The position numbers were made by a program, and so were the translations under genes. Under the pieces are notes generated by a model. The model saw nothing but the letters and a program-made list of their open reading frames with translations, was not told the DNA's origin and did no database searches. 64,000 bases of DNA from Sipunculus nudus (taxonomy: Eukaryota > Annelida > Sipuncula > Golfingiida > Sipunculidae): positions 45,074,019 through 45,138,018 of the forward strand of contig CM049306.1 of assembly GCA_026874595.1 (NCBI GenBank), written 5' to 3'. Shown in pieces: positions 19,150 through 30,421 of this stretch (within the stretch, counting starts at the first letter, position 1; the number at the start of each line of letters is the position of its first letter).

Positions 19150-19324
19150 TTCTACGGGTGGCTGATCTTCCCCGTGTACCAGGTCATGCGTGAACTATCC
19201 GGTGCGGCTCAGGTGACCGTCTTTGCGACACCCATGAACTTCTGATGATATTAGAGTATAAATAGTGTTTACAACAACGGTGTACAAGAGGGGTATTGTA
19301 CCGTGATAAAAACTCTTCCTGTGG
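19150..19324 (+). promoter_or_regulatory. conserved 5' noncoding exon / promoter block of copy C
   Basis: Matches the copy E block in the same orientation: GGGTGGCT, a CAGGTGACCGTCTTTGCG variant of the half-site region (19210-19227), ACAACGGTGTAC and the donor GTGG|GTAAGTAAATGAAAAG at 19325. A leader intron of about 150 nt would then run to the acceptor ACCGACAG just before the coding start. Confidence 0.6.
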
Positions 19325-19486
19325 GTAAGTAAATGAAAAGTTCAGGATGTATCTCATATTTACAAAATTCCTTTTACTTACTGGTAATTTGATATCAAAC
19401 TGGATGTCTTCATAATTATTATAAAATATTTTATATATTTTATAATATAACATTTATTACACCGACAGTTCCTTAAACCCAGCACA

Positions 19487-19658
19487 ATGAGTCATACTAA
19501 AGTGGAGATCCAGGACAGTGAGTACGAGTGTAAACTGGACGCTGCCTCGCTGGCCAAGGCGAAGAAAGAACTAAACGAGGACCCGAAGGAAAGGCTGGGT
19601 GCCGTGAGGGCCCTCAGAGAATGGGTTCAACAGCAGCCTCATATCAAATGCAGAACAG
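19487..19658 (+). CDS. copy C coding exon 1
   Basis: MSHTKVEIQDSEYECKLD to HIKCRT, preceded by CACCGACAG 18 nt before the ATG and closed by the donor ACAG|GTGACATG. Confidence 0.94.
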
Positions 19659-21373
19659 GTGACATGATCTATATATATTGCACAGCCTCGTTATCGTTTT
19701 AGTACAAAAAGGAGTACTCGATTACTCGAGTTCTATAACCGATTCCTTTGGTCCGCAATCAAGACTAGGTATTTGTGTAGTACTGTCCTTTGAGATGTTT
19801 ATTTAATTAATCATGTAAACCTAGTTCGTTTTGTCCTAATAAAGATTCAATTAAGCCCTTTTGACCATCTCACTAGTGAGAAGTGCATAGATAATAGAAA
19901 ATAAGATTATACAATGATGTGTTTCACTTTAAATGTTCCCTGGTTGAATGTAGACATGATACTGATAATTATATAGTGTTTCGGAACCTAATATGAACAG
20001 ATCACGTATGCGTGACGAACACAAATTTTGTAATGGAGATAAAAACAAATCAGATTCTGTAACACTAGGCAGCGTGAAAAGTCTAGGGGAATTAATAGTC
20101 AGTGTTTTTTTTTTTTGTTAACAAATAACAATAATTTATTCTTAAAACAACCCTAACAATACAATACACTAAATCAATACAATTATACAGTACAACAGCG
20201 GTATAGCAACAAGTCAATACAATCTCACAGAAAATAATGTGCACAGTACCTGGTTACCAACACCGCCACCACGATAAGTCCTTTAAATGTAAACTCTCGG
20301 AGAATGACAGTCTATTGGAAAGTTCTTGCAACAACCAAGAAAGTAAACTGAAGTCCAAATGCATAAAATCCATGAGAAAGTCTCTGAAAATCCATAATTG
20401 CCGCATTAGTCGGATAAGGTCCTAGCATCTGACACACGCTTCTGCGTCCGCTGGAATCTGCTCTGCTGTTTTCTCTCTCTTCTGAAACACCGCCCCTTTA
20501 TATACCTTCATCTCAAGCCGAGAATTTTCCACTTCTCGAACAGTCTTAAGGATCCCACAACACAGTAAACACGCATTTCAGGAATTATCGAGAAGAACAT
20601 AGCCGTGTGTATTCCCACACACCAGGGTCATCACGTGACCCACGACCAGGCGTGAAAACCCGAGGCTTACATGACAACGAGAGTTCAACCAGTACGGATT
20701 AAAAATAGAATGTAATACGCGGCCAGACACGAGTGCCACAACAGGAGTTACGCCCGTGTCACATAAAAAAAGAGCACCTGTAACAATAGATGTATAAAAA
20801 TAGTTATTGTACGCTTGATGACTCAGATGATGGCGTTCGGCAGTCTTTATCAGTCTTTATCTTTGGGGTGGAGGAAACCGGAGAACCCCGAGAAAACCAC
20901 TGAAATTTGACGGGCAACAAGAACCCACTCTCACTCGAACCCGTTTAACCCCTCCACCTTCGAGTTCCAGTCGGGTATTACTAAACATGCTCTTGAGTCT
21001 CCAATGTATTATACCTTTTCAGCGAATTATATAATACATGCTTCAGCTGTGGCACAGACGTTAATATGGGGGTGGGGGATAGGGAGCATATATCCCCCCC
21101 CCCCCCCCGTTTCGGCGACGAGGGGATGGTCGATGTAATCATTCCCCCCTAGCTGCACTATTCAGAAAATAATATTTATATATTGCAAATGAAATACATT
21201 TATAAATAGAATTATAAATAGACTTTGGTTCCATTTCTGAATTGACTACGAAACTTATATCTAAATCTTGTTTAGAATTAATTCATACTGGAAACATAAT
21301 CATTTATTTTCTATAACTTTATACTTTATTGTAAAGAATTCGAACTTGAAATGTGTCATATAGACGCTAAAAA

Positions 21374-21433
<60 letters not shown>

Positions 21434-24400
21434 TATTAAAATATACTCATGTGTGTGCGTGGGCGATCCCCCCCCCCCGGAATATTAATTGGCGCACTGA
21501 ATGGTTTTCACACGACAAGCATGTCGAATACTGTTGTCCTAATACTTAATTCAACATACGGTATTGATTTACTTAGTTAATCATTGAAGTTATATTGAAA
21601 AGGAAATTTATATTTATAAGGAAATTCATTCTCGTACTATTTCTCGTGTTTGCAGTTCTAGCGCAATGCTAATATATCATGGGTGTATGATGCTAATTTG
21701 GAGTCAGTAAAATGGTATTCGATACGGTATTCAGAGAACATGGAGAATAATGTATGGGGTATTGTGAACACGGATGAAATCCACATTCTATTCACACTAC
21801 ACTCGTGTGATCCATACTTTTACTGCGTTTTCACACCGCGTTGATGCGAATACTCCCGATGCCAATGCCAATCGAAATGTATATGGTTGTAGTGTGAACA
21901 GAACGCGGATTCGGAGGCAATATAACCGGATTTGATACCGTGTTCATTGAATACGGATGTATAGTGAACACGGCTGAAGTGGCTTTATTATTTAATCTTT
22001 ATTAGTCCCAGGGGCATTCCATTCCTGACAAAAGCCAATTATTATCATAACACTTTAGTTGCATATAGTGCATATATGGATTCAAGGTTTCCCAATTTAG
22101 CTTAACTCGAAGAGTACCCTAAAACTCGAGAAATAGCCTCTTTTCGCAGCAGATAACTTAAAAATGTTACTCCTTATTTCCCTTTGTTTCCCTCCAAAAT
22201 TTTTCTTTCTAATGGAAGTATTATTTTGCGTACTGTTTCTATTTTTCTTGCCCATACTGAAATCAAAATTCCGAAAAGATACTAGATGTAGGACTAATAT
22301 AGGATACATTTAAAAAGTAGTTAAACATCCAATGTAGAAAATTATTTTGGTGTGCAGCAAGGAGGAAAGCCTTTTTTCATCTTGATATAACATAACCTCC
22401 CCCCCCCCCCCCCCCCACACACCCACATGCATGAAGCCCGTGCTATGGAAACCCGTAACTTTGTATAGACGAGGGACTTTCGGGCAAAGACTTCAGAGAT
22501 AGAGCATTCGATTTAATGCGGCCAGACTTCAACAGGTTAGTTTGTGTTCTGAATTTACAAACGTTTGCCTAATTCTATGATTCTTCCTACTGTATATTTC
22601 TAAAAGGAGCCAGTAACACGCGACAAACATAACGGGAAAGAGCACTGATCCTTTATATGTTTCTAAATTAAAAAAAAAACTGCAATATATTTTAAGTTCC
22701 CTTGTAATAAAGTATTTGGATATATACTTTACTTGTCCTCCTTCATTTCTTCTTCTCTTTCTTTCTTTTTTCTAGTCTCTTCGTTTTGACTTGTTTTTTT
22801 TTTATCTTTTTCGTCTTCTTCGCTTTACTTCCCCTTTTTCCCCCTTCCTTTATATTCATGTATTTTTTTCTTTCCATTTTCTTTTTCAACTTCTTTCCTT
22901 TATGTTTTCTTTTTCTTATTCTCCTTTTAATCTTCTTCTTATACTTTCTTCTTCAGCGTCTTTTATGCTTCCTCTTATCTTCTCCCACCCTCATTTTTCT
23001 TATTATTTTCTTGTTCTTCTTTATATCACTTTTTCTTATCGTTTTGAATTATTCTTTTTTTTTTGTTATTTTCAATTTTCCCCTTCTTTTGTAACTGATA
23101 ATCATCATCATCACTATAATTCTTATTACCTTTTTATTATTTAAATTTATTATTATAATTATTATTAGGTAAAAATGAATGTATGGTTCTAAGGCACTTT
23201 TTACAGAAATCAGTGCAGGCGGGCGATCATTTTATTTCTGTCCTTTTTTTGTATGTTTGATAAAACTCTCCTATGATCAGGGGGAAAAGAAAAAAGCAGT
23301 GTTTCATTTATTTTTTGCCTTATTATTATTATCTCTATTATTATTGTTATTATTATTATTAATATTATTATTATTATTGTTGTTGTGTTCCCCCAGATAC
23401 ACTGCACCTTTTGATGTTTCTGAGAGGAGCAAAGTTCAGTCAACTCAAGGCAAGAAAAATGATTGAAGGAACGTACAGGATATTCACAAACATCCCGGAG
23501 TGGTTTGGTCATTTGGACACGAAAGAACCAAAACTTCTCAAGGTTCTGGAGAGCGGGTGCGTCATGTAATACCATTTCAACTGCCACATTAATACAGGCA
23601 TCTGTTTGGTCAAACACGCCATGTACGAAGCCCATTAATGGTACATAAGTTTTACATGAAAAGGCGTAATTAGCAGGTTTTCTGTTTAGAAGATCTGAGC
23701 CACCAGGTCTTAAACTTAGCTTATATATGGAATTCTGCCTTAAAGGAGGTAACGATTTAATATAAGACATAAGTTCTTGACGTTGCTAGCGGCCATTGTT
23801 ACTGAGATCCTCTTTTATTTAATGAGTCAAATTTTGCATTCAGTTAGATTATAAGTTCCATGGAGAGAACAAAACTTTTTAAGCTCAATATATGTTTATT
23901 CAGTTCTCCTTGCACCAAGACAAAATCATTTTGCAGCGAATTGGGCTTTGAGGAACGGAAATGTAAAAAGATCGCTTTGATGGAGGTGTGTTGCTGTTTT
24001 TAAGTGCTTTCTCATTTTTCGCTTTATTCCAGGTTTGTACTGCCGCTTCCGAAAAAAACGAAGGACGGGTGCCGAATCCTTCTCTTCCGTTATGGTAAGT
24101 CGAAATCACCGACTATATCGATCCAGACGGAAGTGAATGTAAAAAATAATGCCATATCCCCCCTAAGGTAAACTGCTCAATATAGAAAACCTAAATATCC
24201 TCGACTCCTGAGATCTCATGACTTAAGAGCTAAGTAGTGCCAACCGAAGCACAGTGCCAGTCAGGAAGATATTCGTTTTGATTAGAAATGACCTCTGGAG
24301 GAAGGGTAGCCCCGGCGAACAAATCGACAGCGAAACTGTTTGTTTAACTTTGACCACAAAATACGTTGGGTATGTTCACTGTTACATCATCAATATATTA

Positions 24401-26434
24401 CCTGAGGACGACGATGCCTGTTGCAAGATGATTATGTTGCCACGTGAGTTCCCAAGCATATTGCATATACAAAATATCAATATCCTGGAAATTCAGCAGG
24501 TGACTTTTTGGTGGTTTTCAGGAGCTATCAAACCTGATCTATCAGTGGATATCGAGGTCAGATTGAACAGCATAGTCACAAATGAACATGAATGGGATGA
24601 AGGTATCCAGGTAAACGGACTTGTGTTTATTTTTGATCTGACGGGAACGACTCTGAAACATAACACCAGGTGGAGCTTGGAGAACCTCAGGAAGTGGGTC
24701 AACTGCTGGCAGGTGTGTAGACTTGTACCTTACTTTAATTTTGTTAAGCTTACTTTCAGATGCAACTCATTCAACTAAACTAGGTTTATTTATTACCTTT
24801 ATGAAAACATTGAAAGCTACTCCTACTTTAAAATACTGCATCAAATGGGTTCTTATAACACAAGAAAGCGTGAAAACATGCACCCAGCATGGTAAAGATG
24901 AGTCAGCGAGAGATAAGTGAAAATAGCAATATATACTCACAAACATTATAATTACTAGAAATAGAATGATTAGAACCCATCTTTCATGAAAGTACGATAA
25001 ATATCAGCCATCATGCAGATTTTTTAGACTTAAACTACAGAAGCTACATTTGCTATTAGGTCTTGTACAGTTTTGCAACAACTTTGAAGTCATTTACAAT
25101 TTGACGTGCTTTATAACACTCATCAAAATCGTTCTATAGAGAGTTTGATACATTCTTTATTGTCCGTGTACTATTCGAACGATGAGTCGTTGACATTTCA
25201 CGAGCTACACCTGCTGGAAACATTGTACATAATTTAGACTTGGTAAGCCGGTACAGATTGTACAGTTTTAAAAATTGTTAATAAAATATACTTAATCTTT
25301 TCACATAAAAAGTTGTAACAACTTTGCTCTGGATAAAAGAACATTGCCTGAGGTGTTGAATTTTGATAAACAAGACGAAGTCCTCTAATTTGTAGCTTCC
25401 AAAACTGTAATCTGTTTCTGGAATCATTACATTTTTTGTATTGTAGGGTGTCGTTCCTGGTCGATACAAAGCTTTTCATTTCTATAACATGGGTTCTGGT
25501 ATGGAAACTATTTTTAACTTCATACTGAGCTTGATGTCCAGCAAATTGAAAAGCAGGGTGAGTGGCCAAGCTCTGTATTATAAATGTTTAAATGTTGTGA
25601 AGATCAACCGTGCATGAGTCTCGGGCGCTATGTTTCTTAGTACCAGAGAGTTTATTGGATAAATGAATTGTTCATACTAAGAAGATATCCCTAAAGTAAA
25701 CATAATATTCTTTTTATAAGTAATTACCATTATAATCATTACTATTATTTGTAGTTATAAAATTTTTTTACTTATTTTACTTATATTACGTCTCCTTCTT
25801 ATTTTCCTTTTCTTTCCTTTTTAATGTTTTTAATATTATTATTATTATCGTAATTTCCATGAATTTAAAATTTCATATAAATTTATTTATCATAATGATC
25901 ACTTAACGTATTAAAGATTATTATTATTATTTCCTAGATCTTTCTTCATGGACATTCACTTGATAGCCTATATAAACACATACCAATGGAACTTTTACCA
26001 GAGGAATATCTGCCAGATGAATACACGGGACCACACGCGGGCACCATCAAAGAAATTACAGGTAAAGCACTCACAATACGAAAGTATAAACTGCGTGGTT
26101 ACCTTAGAAAAGAAAGAACCCTTTAAATATGTTTATATTTGATTCGAAAAAAAAGATCACAAACAATACTTTCATCGCTCATGAGCTGCAGTATGGAGGT
26201 CATGACGCTTTACAGACTTGTGTAATACCCGATATTGTGATAGTAATTGTAAATATAAACCGAAACTGTTATCCTGTATTTCAAATTACAGAGAAGTTCC
26301 GTGACCATGTGACGGAGTCTGAGTTCCGTAACCGCTTGCTGCGCTGGACAGATGGGCGTTATGGAGTCAATGATAAACTTCGCCCGGCAGCCACTGGCAT
26401 GGAGGCCTCGTTCAGGAAACTCAATGTGGATTAA
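19487..26434 (+). CDS. CRAL-TRIO lipid-transfer protein, copy C (complete, 7 coding exons)
   Basis: A paralogue of copy B encoding 320 residues. Exons are 19487-19658, 23397-23556, 24033-24094, 24522-24712, 25447-25557, 25938-26061 and 26292-26434. Every exon has the same length and phase as in B. Landmarks are PKERLGAVRALREWV, LLMFLRGAKFSQLKAR, DGCRILLFRYG, IQVNGLVFIFDLTGTTLKH, GRYKAFHFYNMGSG, LHGHSLDSLYKHIP and FRKLNVD-stop. Differences from B cluster in exon 2 (EGTYRIFTNIPEWF against EGTYRVHTNLPQWF), at the start of exon 4 and in exon 5, which could change ligand preference. A canonical AATAAA lies 55 nt after the stop. The 3.7-kb first intron carries an LTR-like insertion and a long pyrimidine tract. 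From intron 4 rightward the locus is duplicated, inverted, in pseudogene D. No disabling change is seen. Confidence 0.94.
20116..20785 (-). mobile_element. solo-LTR-like element, full copy
   Basis: On the minus strand it begins TGTTACAGGTGCTC and ends TTGTTAACA, giving TGTTA...TAACA ends typical of LTRs. It contains a TATA box (TATATAAAGG at 20506-20497) and a polyadenylation signal (AATAAA at 20140-20135). No coding region is present. A poly-T run at 20105-20116 abuts one end and no target duplication is obvious, so a poly-A-tailed retrocopy is an alternative. A partial copy in opposite orientation lies at 47396-47761. Confidence 0.65.
20786..22739. other. copy C intron 1, middle part
   Basis: No exon is visible. 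It holds C-runs (about 21095-21108, 21466-21476 and 22392-22406) and a TA microsatellite (21378-21428). The segment 21690-21980 has repeated GAACACGGATG / AATACGGATG motifs, possibly an old tandem repeat. Confidence 0.45.
21378..21428. repeat. (TA)n microsatellite
   Basis: About 25 TA units. Confidence 0.95.
22740..23095 (+). repeat. long polypyrimidine tract
   Basis: About 350 bases dominated by T and C on the sense strand of copy C, 300 nt before exon 2. It gives spurious hydrophobic open frames of up to 117 codons. It is the counterpart of the 10607-10770 tract in copy B. Confidence 0.8.
23182..23285 (+). repeat. dispersed repeat, pairs with 35844-35955
   Basis: Shares TATGGTTCTNAGGCAC, CAGAAATCA.TGCAGGC.GGCG and ATATGATCAGGG-type segments in the same order and orientation with 35844-35955. 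Its identity is unknown. Confidence 0.7.
23397..23556 (+). CDS. copy C coding exon 2
   Basis: Starts ATACACTGCACC after CCCCAG and encodes DTLHLLMFLRGAKFSQLKAR to KVLESG. The donor GG|GTGCGT is supported because joining to exon 3 restores SGFVLPLPKK. Reading on past it meets a TAA. Confidence 0.93.
24033..24094 (+). CDS. copy C coding exon 3
   Basis: Encodes FVLPLPKKTKDGCRILLFRY between TATTCCAG and CTTCCGTTATG|GTAAGT. Confidence 0.93.
24522..24712 (+). CDS. copy C coding exon 4
   Basis: Encodes AIKPDLSVDIEVRLNSIV, GIQVNGLVFIFDLTGTTLKH and RKWVNCWQ. Acceptor GGTTTTCAG, donor GGCAG|GTGTGT. An open frame extends upstream into the intron to 24254, but the homologous exon in copy B starts at the same acceptor, so the longer frame is not used. 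Confidence 0.94.
25447..25557 (+). CDS. copy C coding exon 5
   Basis: Encodes GVVPGRYKAFHFYNMGSGME to SSKLKSR in 37 whole codons. Acceptor TTGTAG, donor AGG|GTGAGT. Confidence 0.93.
25938..26061 (+). CDS. copy C coding exon 6
   Basis: Encodes IFLHGHSLDSLYKHIPMELL and EEYLPDEYTGPHAGTIKEIT. Acceptor TTCCTAG, donor ACAG|GTAAAG. Confidence 0.94.
26292..26434 (+). CDS. copy C coding exon 7 and stop
   Basis: Encodes EFRNRLLRWTDGRYGVNDKL to FRKLNVD, with TAA at 26432-26434. Acceptor AAATTACAG. Confidence 0.95.
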
Positions 26435-26488
26435 CCTGAGCTGTTATAAACTACATGTGATGCCTAAATATATACACTTTGTTCCACA

Positions 26489-26494
26489 AATAAA
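26489..26494 (+). terminator. polyadenylation signal AATAAA of copy C
   Basis: The first canonical AATAAA after the copy C stop codon, 55 nt downstream, followed by a T-rich stretch. A 3' UTR of about 70-80 nt would follow. Confidence 0.65.
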
Positions 26495-27435
26495 TTTATT
26501 TTTGTGACACTTATGTGATTGTTCAGTTTAAAAGAAAACAACAAAACGAAAGTAAAATGAAACGTGTGATATGACCAACCGTAGGACTGGCCAATTGTAC
26601 AATACAATTGATTCTTAGGTGGTCTTATTAGAAAGGTCCATTATAACCGGCGTGAATGCTTTCGGTTTACTTAAGGGTGGACTTTAAAGACAGGTTACAC
26701 ATGCACTACAAAATGTTATATGGCATATGTTTCATCCTAAATTTGAGGTCCATGTGTGTTCTTAGTCTGAGTAATACCATGTACCTATAACTATGGCTTG
26801 TATATAAAATGACTGATTTTTCAAAATCAAGGTGGCATCAGTAAAGTTGAATTATCTGTTCTGTAATAGTTGTCGTTATACTATCCGTTTCACTTATAAG
26901 ATATCGAAATAGGGCAGGCCAATGAAAGTTCGGAATCATCGGACTCGTCTGGAACACTAATCTATAGGCCAAGTACCAACTACCTTTCGAGAATCCTTGA
27001 TTCCAAACCTTGCTATGGAACTCGGTGATTAAGTTGAAAGATACATTATAACGGTGTAAAAGAGTATATTACATGTTCGGGTCAGATAGAAATTGTCAGA
27101 TCATTTAAGTTCAGCGGAACTACCAATGACATACACTATAAAATGAACCTGTGGACTACATTAAACATGCAAGGATTCATCTGTATGTTATTTCATATAG
27201 ATAATTAATTTATACCTTTAATAAAACGAGACTGAAAGGAGGAGAGTGGTATTGTGAATTTGCACCGACTTTCAAAGTGACTTGAAAAGCTTGACAGCTG
27301 TGTGAGTGAAGTTTAATTAACTATGCAACATCCTGGGTATTATAGGTAGGTCAGTTGAAGTACGGACAGGTCACATATGGAAATATATACCTTGTTTGTT
27401 AAACAACATATCTGTAGCCTCCTTCATAATACAAT

Positions 27436-27452
27436 ATATATATATATATATT
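27436..27452. repeat. short (TA)n tract
   Basis: About nine TA units at the point where the right arm instead carries the LTR fragment. Confidence 0.85.
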
Positions 27453-27938
27453 TACCATAGTCGACTATTCGTCTACCAATATAGTTTATTATTTCTAGAA
27501 ATCCTGTAATTAACAATTTGCCTACATTAAAAAATATTTCAGTAATATACTACGTAAGATCGCGTATATGGAGTCTCTGATTTGTTTGGTGGACTCTGAC
27601 ATGATTTATTTTTAATTGTATTTATTGGTAAAAATAATTGAAAAAATACTACAACCAATTTAAGCAAGAATATTATACGTGACTAAGAACAACACGTGTG
27701 TGTTAGGCTCAATTTAGATGTCGTGTTGCACAGGTGTTGATCCAAGCGAACGTGGGAAGCCGCCGACAGCAAGTGTTACACATGTCTATATGGACCAGCT
27801 TAGAAAAGCAACGATCAGTTTAAGCCTGCAGGCATTTTCTACATGCATCAGACGATTCACTCATCTCATATACGATTTGCTGTTGGCTCTCAGTTCGTTC
27901 AATAAGTTTGTCAAGGCCATAGTTTCAAAGTGAAAAGT

Positions 27939-27952
27939 AGTATTCCATACAC
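27939..27952 (+). repeat. 14-bp target-site duplication, left copy
   Basis: AGTATTCCATACAC, identical to 30408-30421, bounds the LINE insertion. Confidence 0.85.
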
Positions 27953-30407
27953 ATATATCCATAGACATATCAGGTAAGGACCATCCTATCAGAGGAACAA
28001 AGAAATTTCAGGATGTTATTAGTGATTAAGATTAAATAGACGCCTGGCGGGAATATAACCCATCTAGGAAGGAATTCACATGGAGCAGGGTTAAACCTTT
28101 TACGGCCAGGCGGCTTGATTATATATTTGTTAATCTAACCTTGAAAAACAAAATTAAGGACGTTTATCTCCAAACGTAACCATGTACAGATCATAAGGCA
28201 GTTTCAAATTTTTTTACGACGAGTGAACCCCGCAGAGGCCCATCATATTGGAAACTTAACAACACTTTATTAAAAGATACATTTTGTACTGAAAAAAAAT
28301 CGGAAATTATTAAATCGTACTTATTCGTAAGTAAGACGATCAAATATAACCTGCAAATTCGTACGGAAATGTGCAAAGCTGACATAAAGGCCTTTAGTGC
28401 CGCCTATAGTAATGACAAAGCAACAATTAGAAGTAACAAAGAAAACAAATTTACATTAAGGTTGAAACAAATAGAACAAAACCTAATTGATAATCCCAAT
28501 AATATGAACCTGAATAATAAAATGTCACATACGCAACAGCAGCTTACGTTAATATCAATACACAAAGCAATAGGGGCATATATACGGTCTAAAGCTAATT
28601 GGCGGGGGGAAAAGGCGAGCGAAACACTAAATACTTCCTTGCGTTGGAGAAGAATGGGGGAGCGATAAAACAAATAAATGAAATAAGATTAAATAATGGT
28701 GAATTAATTACAGAGAAATTTGGATATTCAACAAAGGTATTACGCTGAACTATATAAAAGAAAAAAAGTATGCAATGAATCGTTAAATGAATTACTAAAA
28801 AAACACCAAATTAACCTAACTAAATCAACACGAAAAACTTTCTTGTGAAGGCCTTATATCGATTGAAGAAGCTAGCATAGCCCTGAAAGGCATGAAAAAT
28901 GAATCTAGTCCAGGACTTGATGGCCTAACAACCGAATTTTTTAAGCTTTTCTGGAATAAAATTTCAAAGATTTTAGTTGATTCCTATAACTACGCTTTTC
29001 AGACAGGGTGTCTTTCGACCTCTCAGAGGCGGGGGTGATGACATTAATTCATAAAGGAAAAGAATTAGATAAAGCCTAGTTAGAAAACTATAGACCTATT
29101 ACCATAACTAATACTGATTACAAGATTCTAGCGAAAACACTGGTACTCGGGTACAAAAAATCACTAAAACGGTTGAGAATTCTGACCAAGTGGGATTTGT
29201 AAAAGGCCGGAATATTGCTAATATTGATGACACAACAATATATACAGATTTAGAAAACACACAGGGGGCTATTCTGGCACTAGATTTTAAAAAGGCTTAT
29301 GACAGTCTGTCAAATCATATGTAAGAAAAGCATTCAAAATTTTTGGTTTCGGGGAATGGTTTGTGAGATGGCTTGAGGTGGTAAATGCGGATGCACAAAA
29401 CTGCATACAGCAAAATGGCTGGCTCAGCATATGGATTCCCCTAAATTGTGGTGTTAGACAGGGCTGCCCCCTATCGCTACTTACCTTCATTATTGCAGTG
29501 GTAATATTAGCCTGCAAAATTAGACAATCACCTCTCATAAAAGGAAAACATCTTCCCAGTTTAAACCATGAACGTAGGATTTTAAAAGAAGGACAATAAG
29601 CGGACGACACAACACTCTTAAACAAGACGTTATTAATGCTTTAAATATAATAGACGATTTAACCATAGTGTCGGGCCTGGAATTAAATCAATCTAAGACG
29701 GAAGGACTTTGGCTGGGCAGCAAGAAATACAGTGTTACATGGAAACTTTACCGGGAAAACACAATAAAAATTCTCGGGATAAAATTTAGTAGTACAAGAA
29801 TTGGGGGAAACGAAATCTCTCAATTATGGAAAAGGTACTTGTTGTTAATACTTTCATTGTTTCTCAAATTATATATCAGTTACAAGCATATTACAAGCGT
29901 TACGGGCCTCGGAATCATTTTTCGCGAATCTTAATCGCATAATATAAATGTATATAAAACTCTTTGGAAGGAAAAAATATAATAATAAAAAAGCAATTGA
30001 AAAAGTAAAAAGAAACACAATAACATCAAATAATGAAGCAGGTGGTCTTAACTTTATAGATATTAAAATTATGCAAGCCGCTCTGCATATTAAGTTAGCC
30101 ATGCGACTGCTTGAAAATACCCCCAGAAACCTGGAAATACATACCTTTATATTATTTTAGTAAAATGTACATCAGTAAACATAACTACGGGAATACGAAT
30201 AACGAATCAGAGAACCATGCATGAGCAGATGTTCATATCAAGTTGACTTACATCTTAGTTAGAAAGGAGATATCTATTCTATATGTGAAACCGTTATAAT
30301 ATAATATTTTTTAGGTGAACGTGTTAGTAACTCTGGAAAGAAAATACTTCGTGCTTATATATTATTTATGAAGTATCATGTATCTTGAATAATAAATGGT
30401 GAAAAAA
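27953..30407 (+). mobile_element. 5'-truncated non-LTR retrotransposon (L1/Tx1-like)
   Basis: The order is: C-terminal end of an apurinic-type endonuclease (RRLDYIFVNLTLKNK and TDHKAV, about 28105-28205); a linker; then reverse transcriptase (SPGLDGLTTEFFKLFW, LENYRPITITNTDYKILAKT, LALDFKKAYDSL, CGVRQGCPLSLLTF) and a thumb/C-terminal part ending GGLNFIDIKIMQAALHIKLA. AATAAA (30391-30396) and a short A-run precede the right target duplication. The open frame is broken by several stops and frameshifts. In the polymerase motif, the tyrosine codon before ADD is now TAA (29597-29599). The copy is dead. Clade assignment is from motif style only. Confidence 0.9.
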
Positions 30408-30421
30408 AGTATTCCATACAC
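30408..30421 (+). repeat. 14-bp target-site duplication, right copy
   Basis: Identical to 27939-27952, directly after the A-run of the LINE. Confidence 0.85.

Noticed and set aside
22786-23144. Hydrophobic, membrane-like open frames of 102 and 117 codons
   Set aside because: They are produced by a polypyrimidine tract within copy C intron 1.
23210-23770. 186-codon minus-strand frame
   Set aside because: It is the antisense of copy C exon 2 and flanking intron; the plus strand carries the homologous exon with matching splice sites.
24254-24521. Upstream extension of copy C exon 4 reading MPVRKIFVLIRND...
   Set aside because: Copy B begins this exon at the same acceptor, and the spliced protein is continuous without it; exon 3 and exon 4 phases match at 24522.
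27718-27933. 71-codon frame MSCCTGVDPSERGKPP...
   Set aside because: The right-arm copy has a frameshift in the middle, so there is no sign that the frame is preserved.
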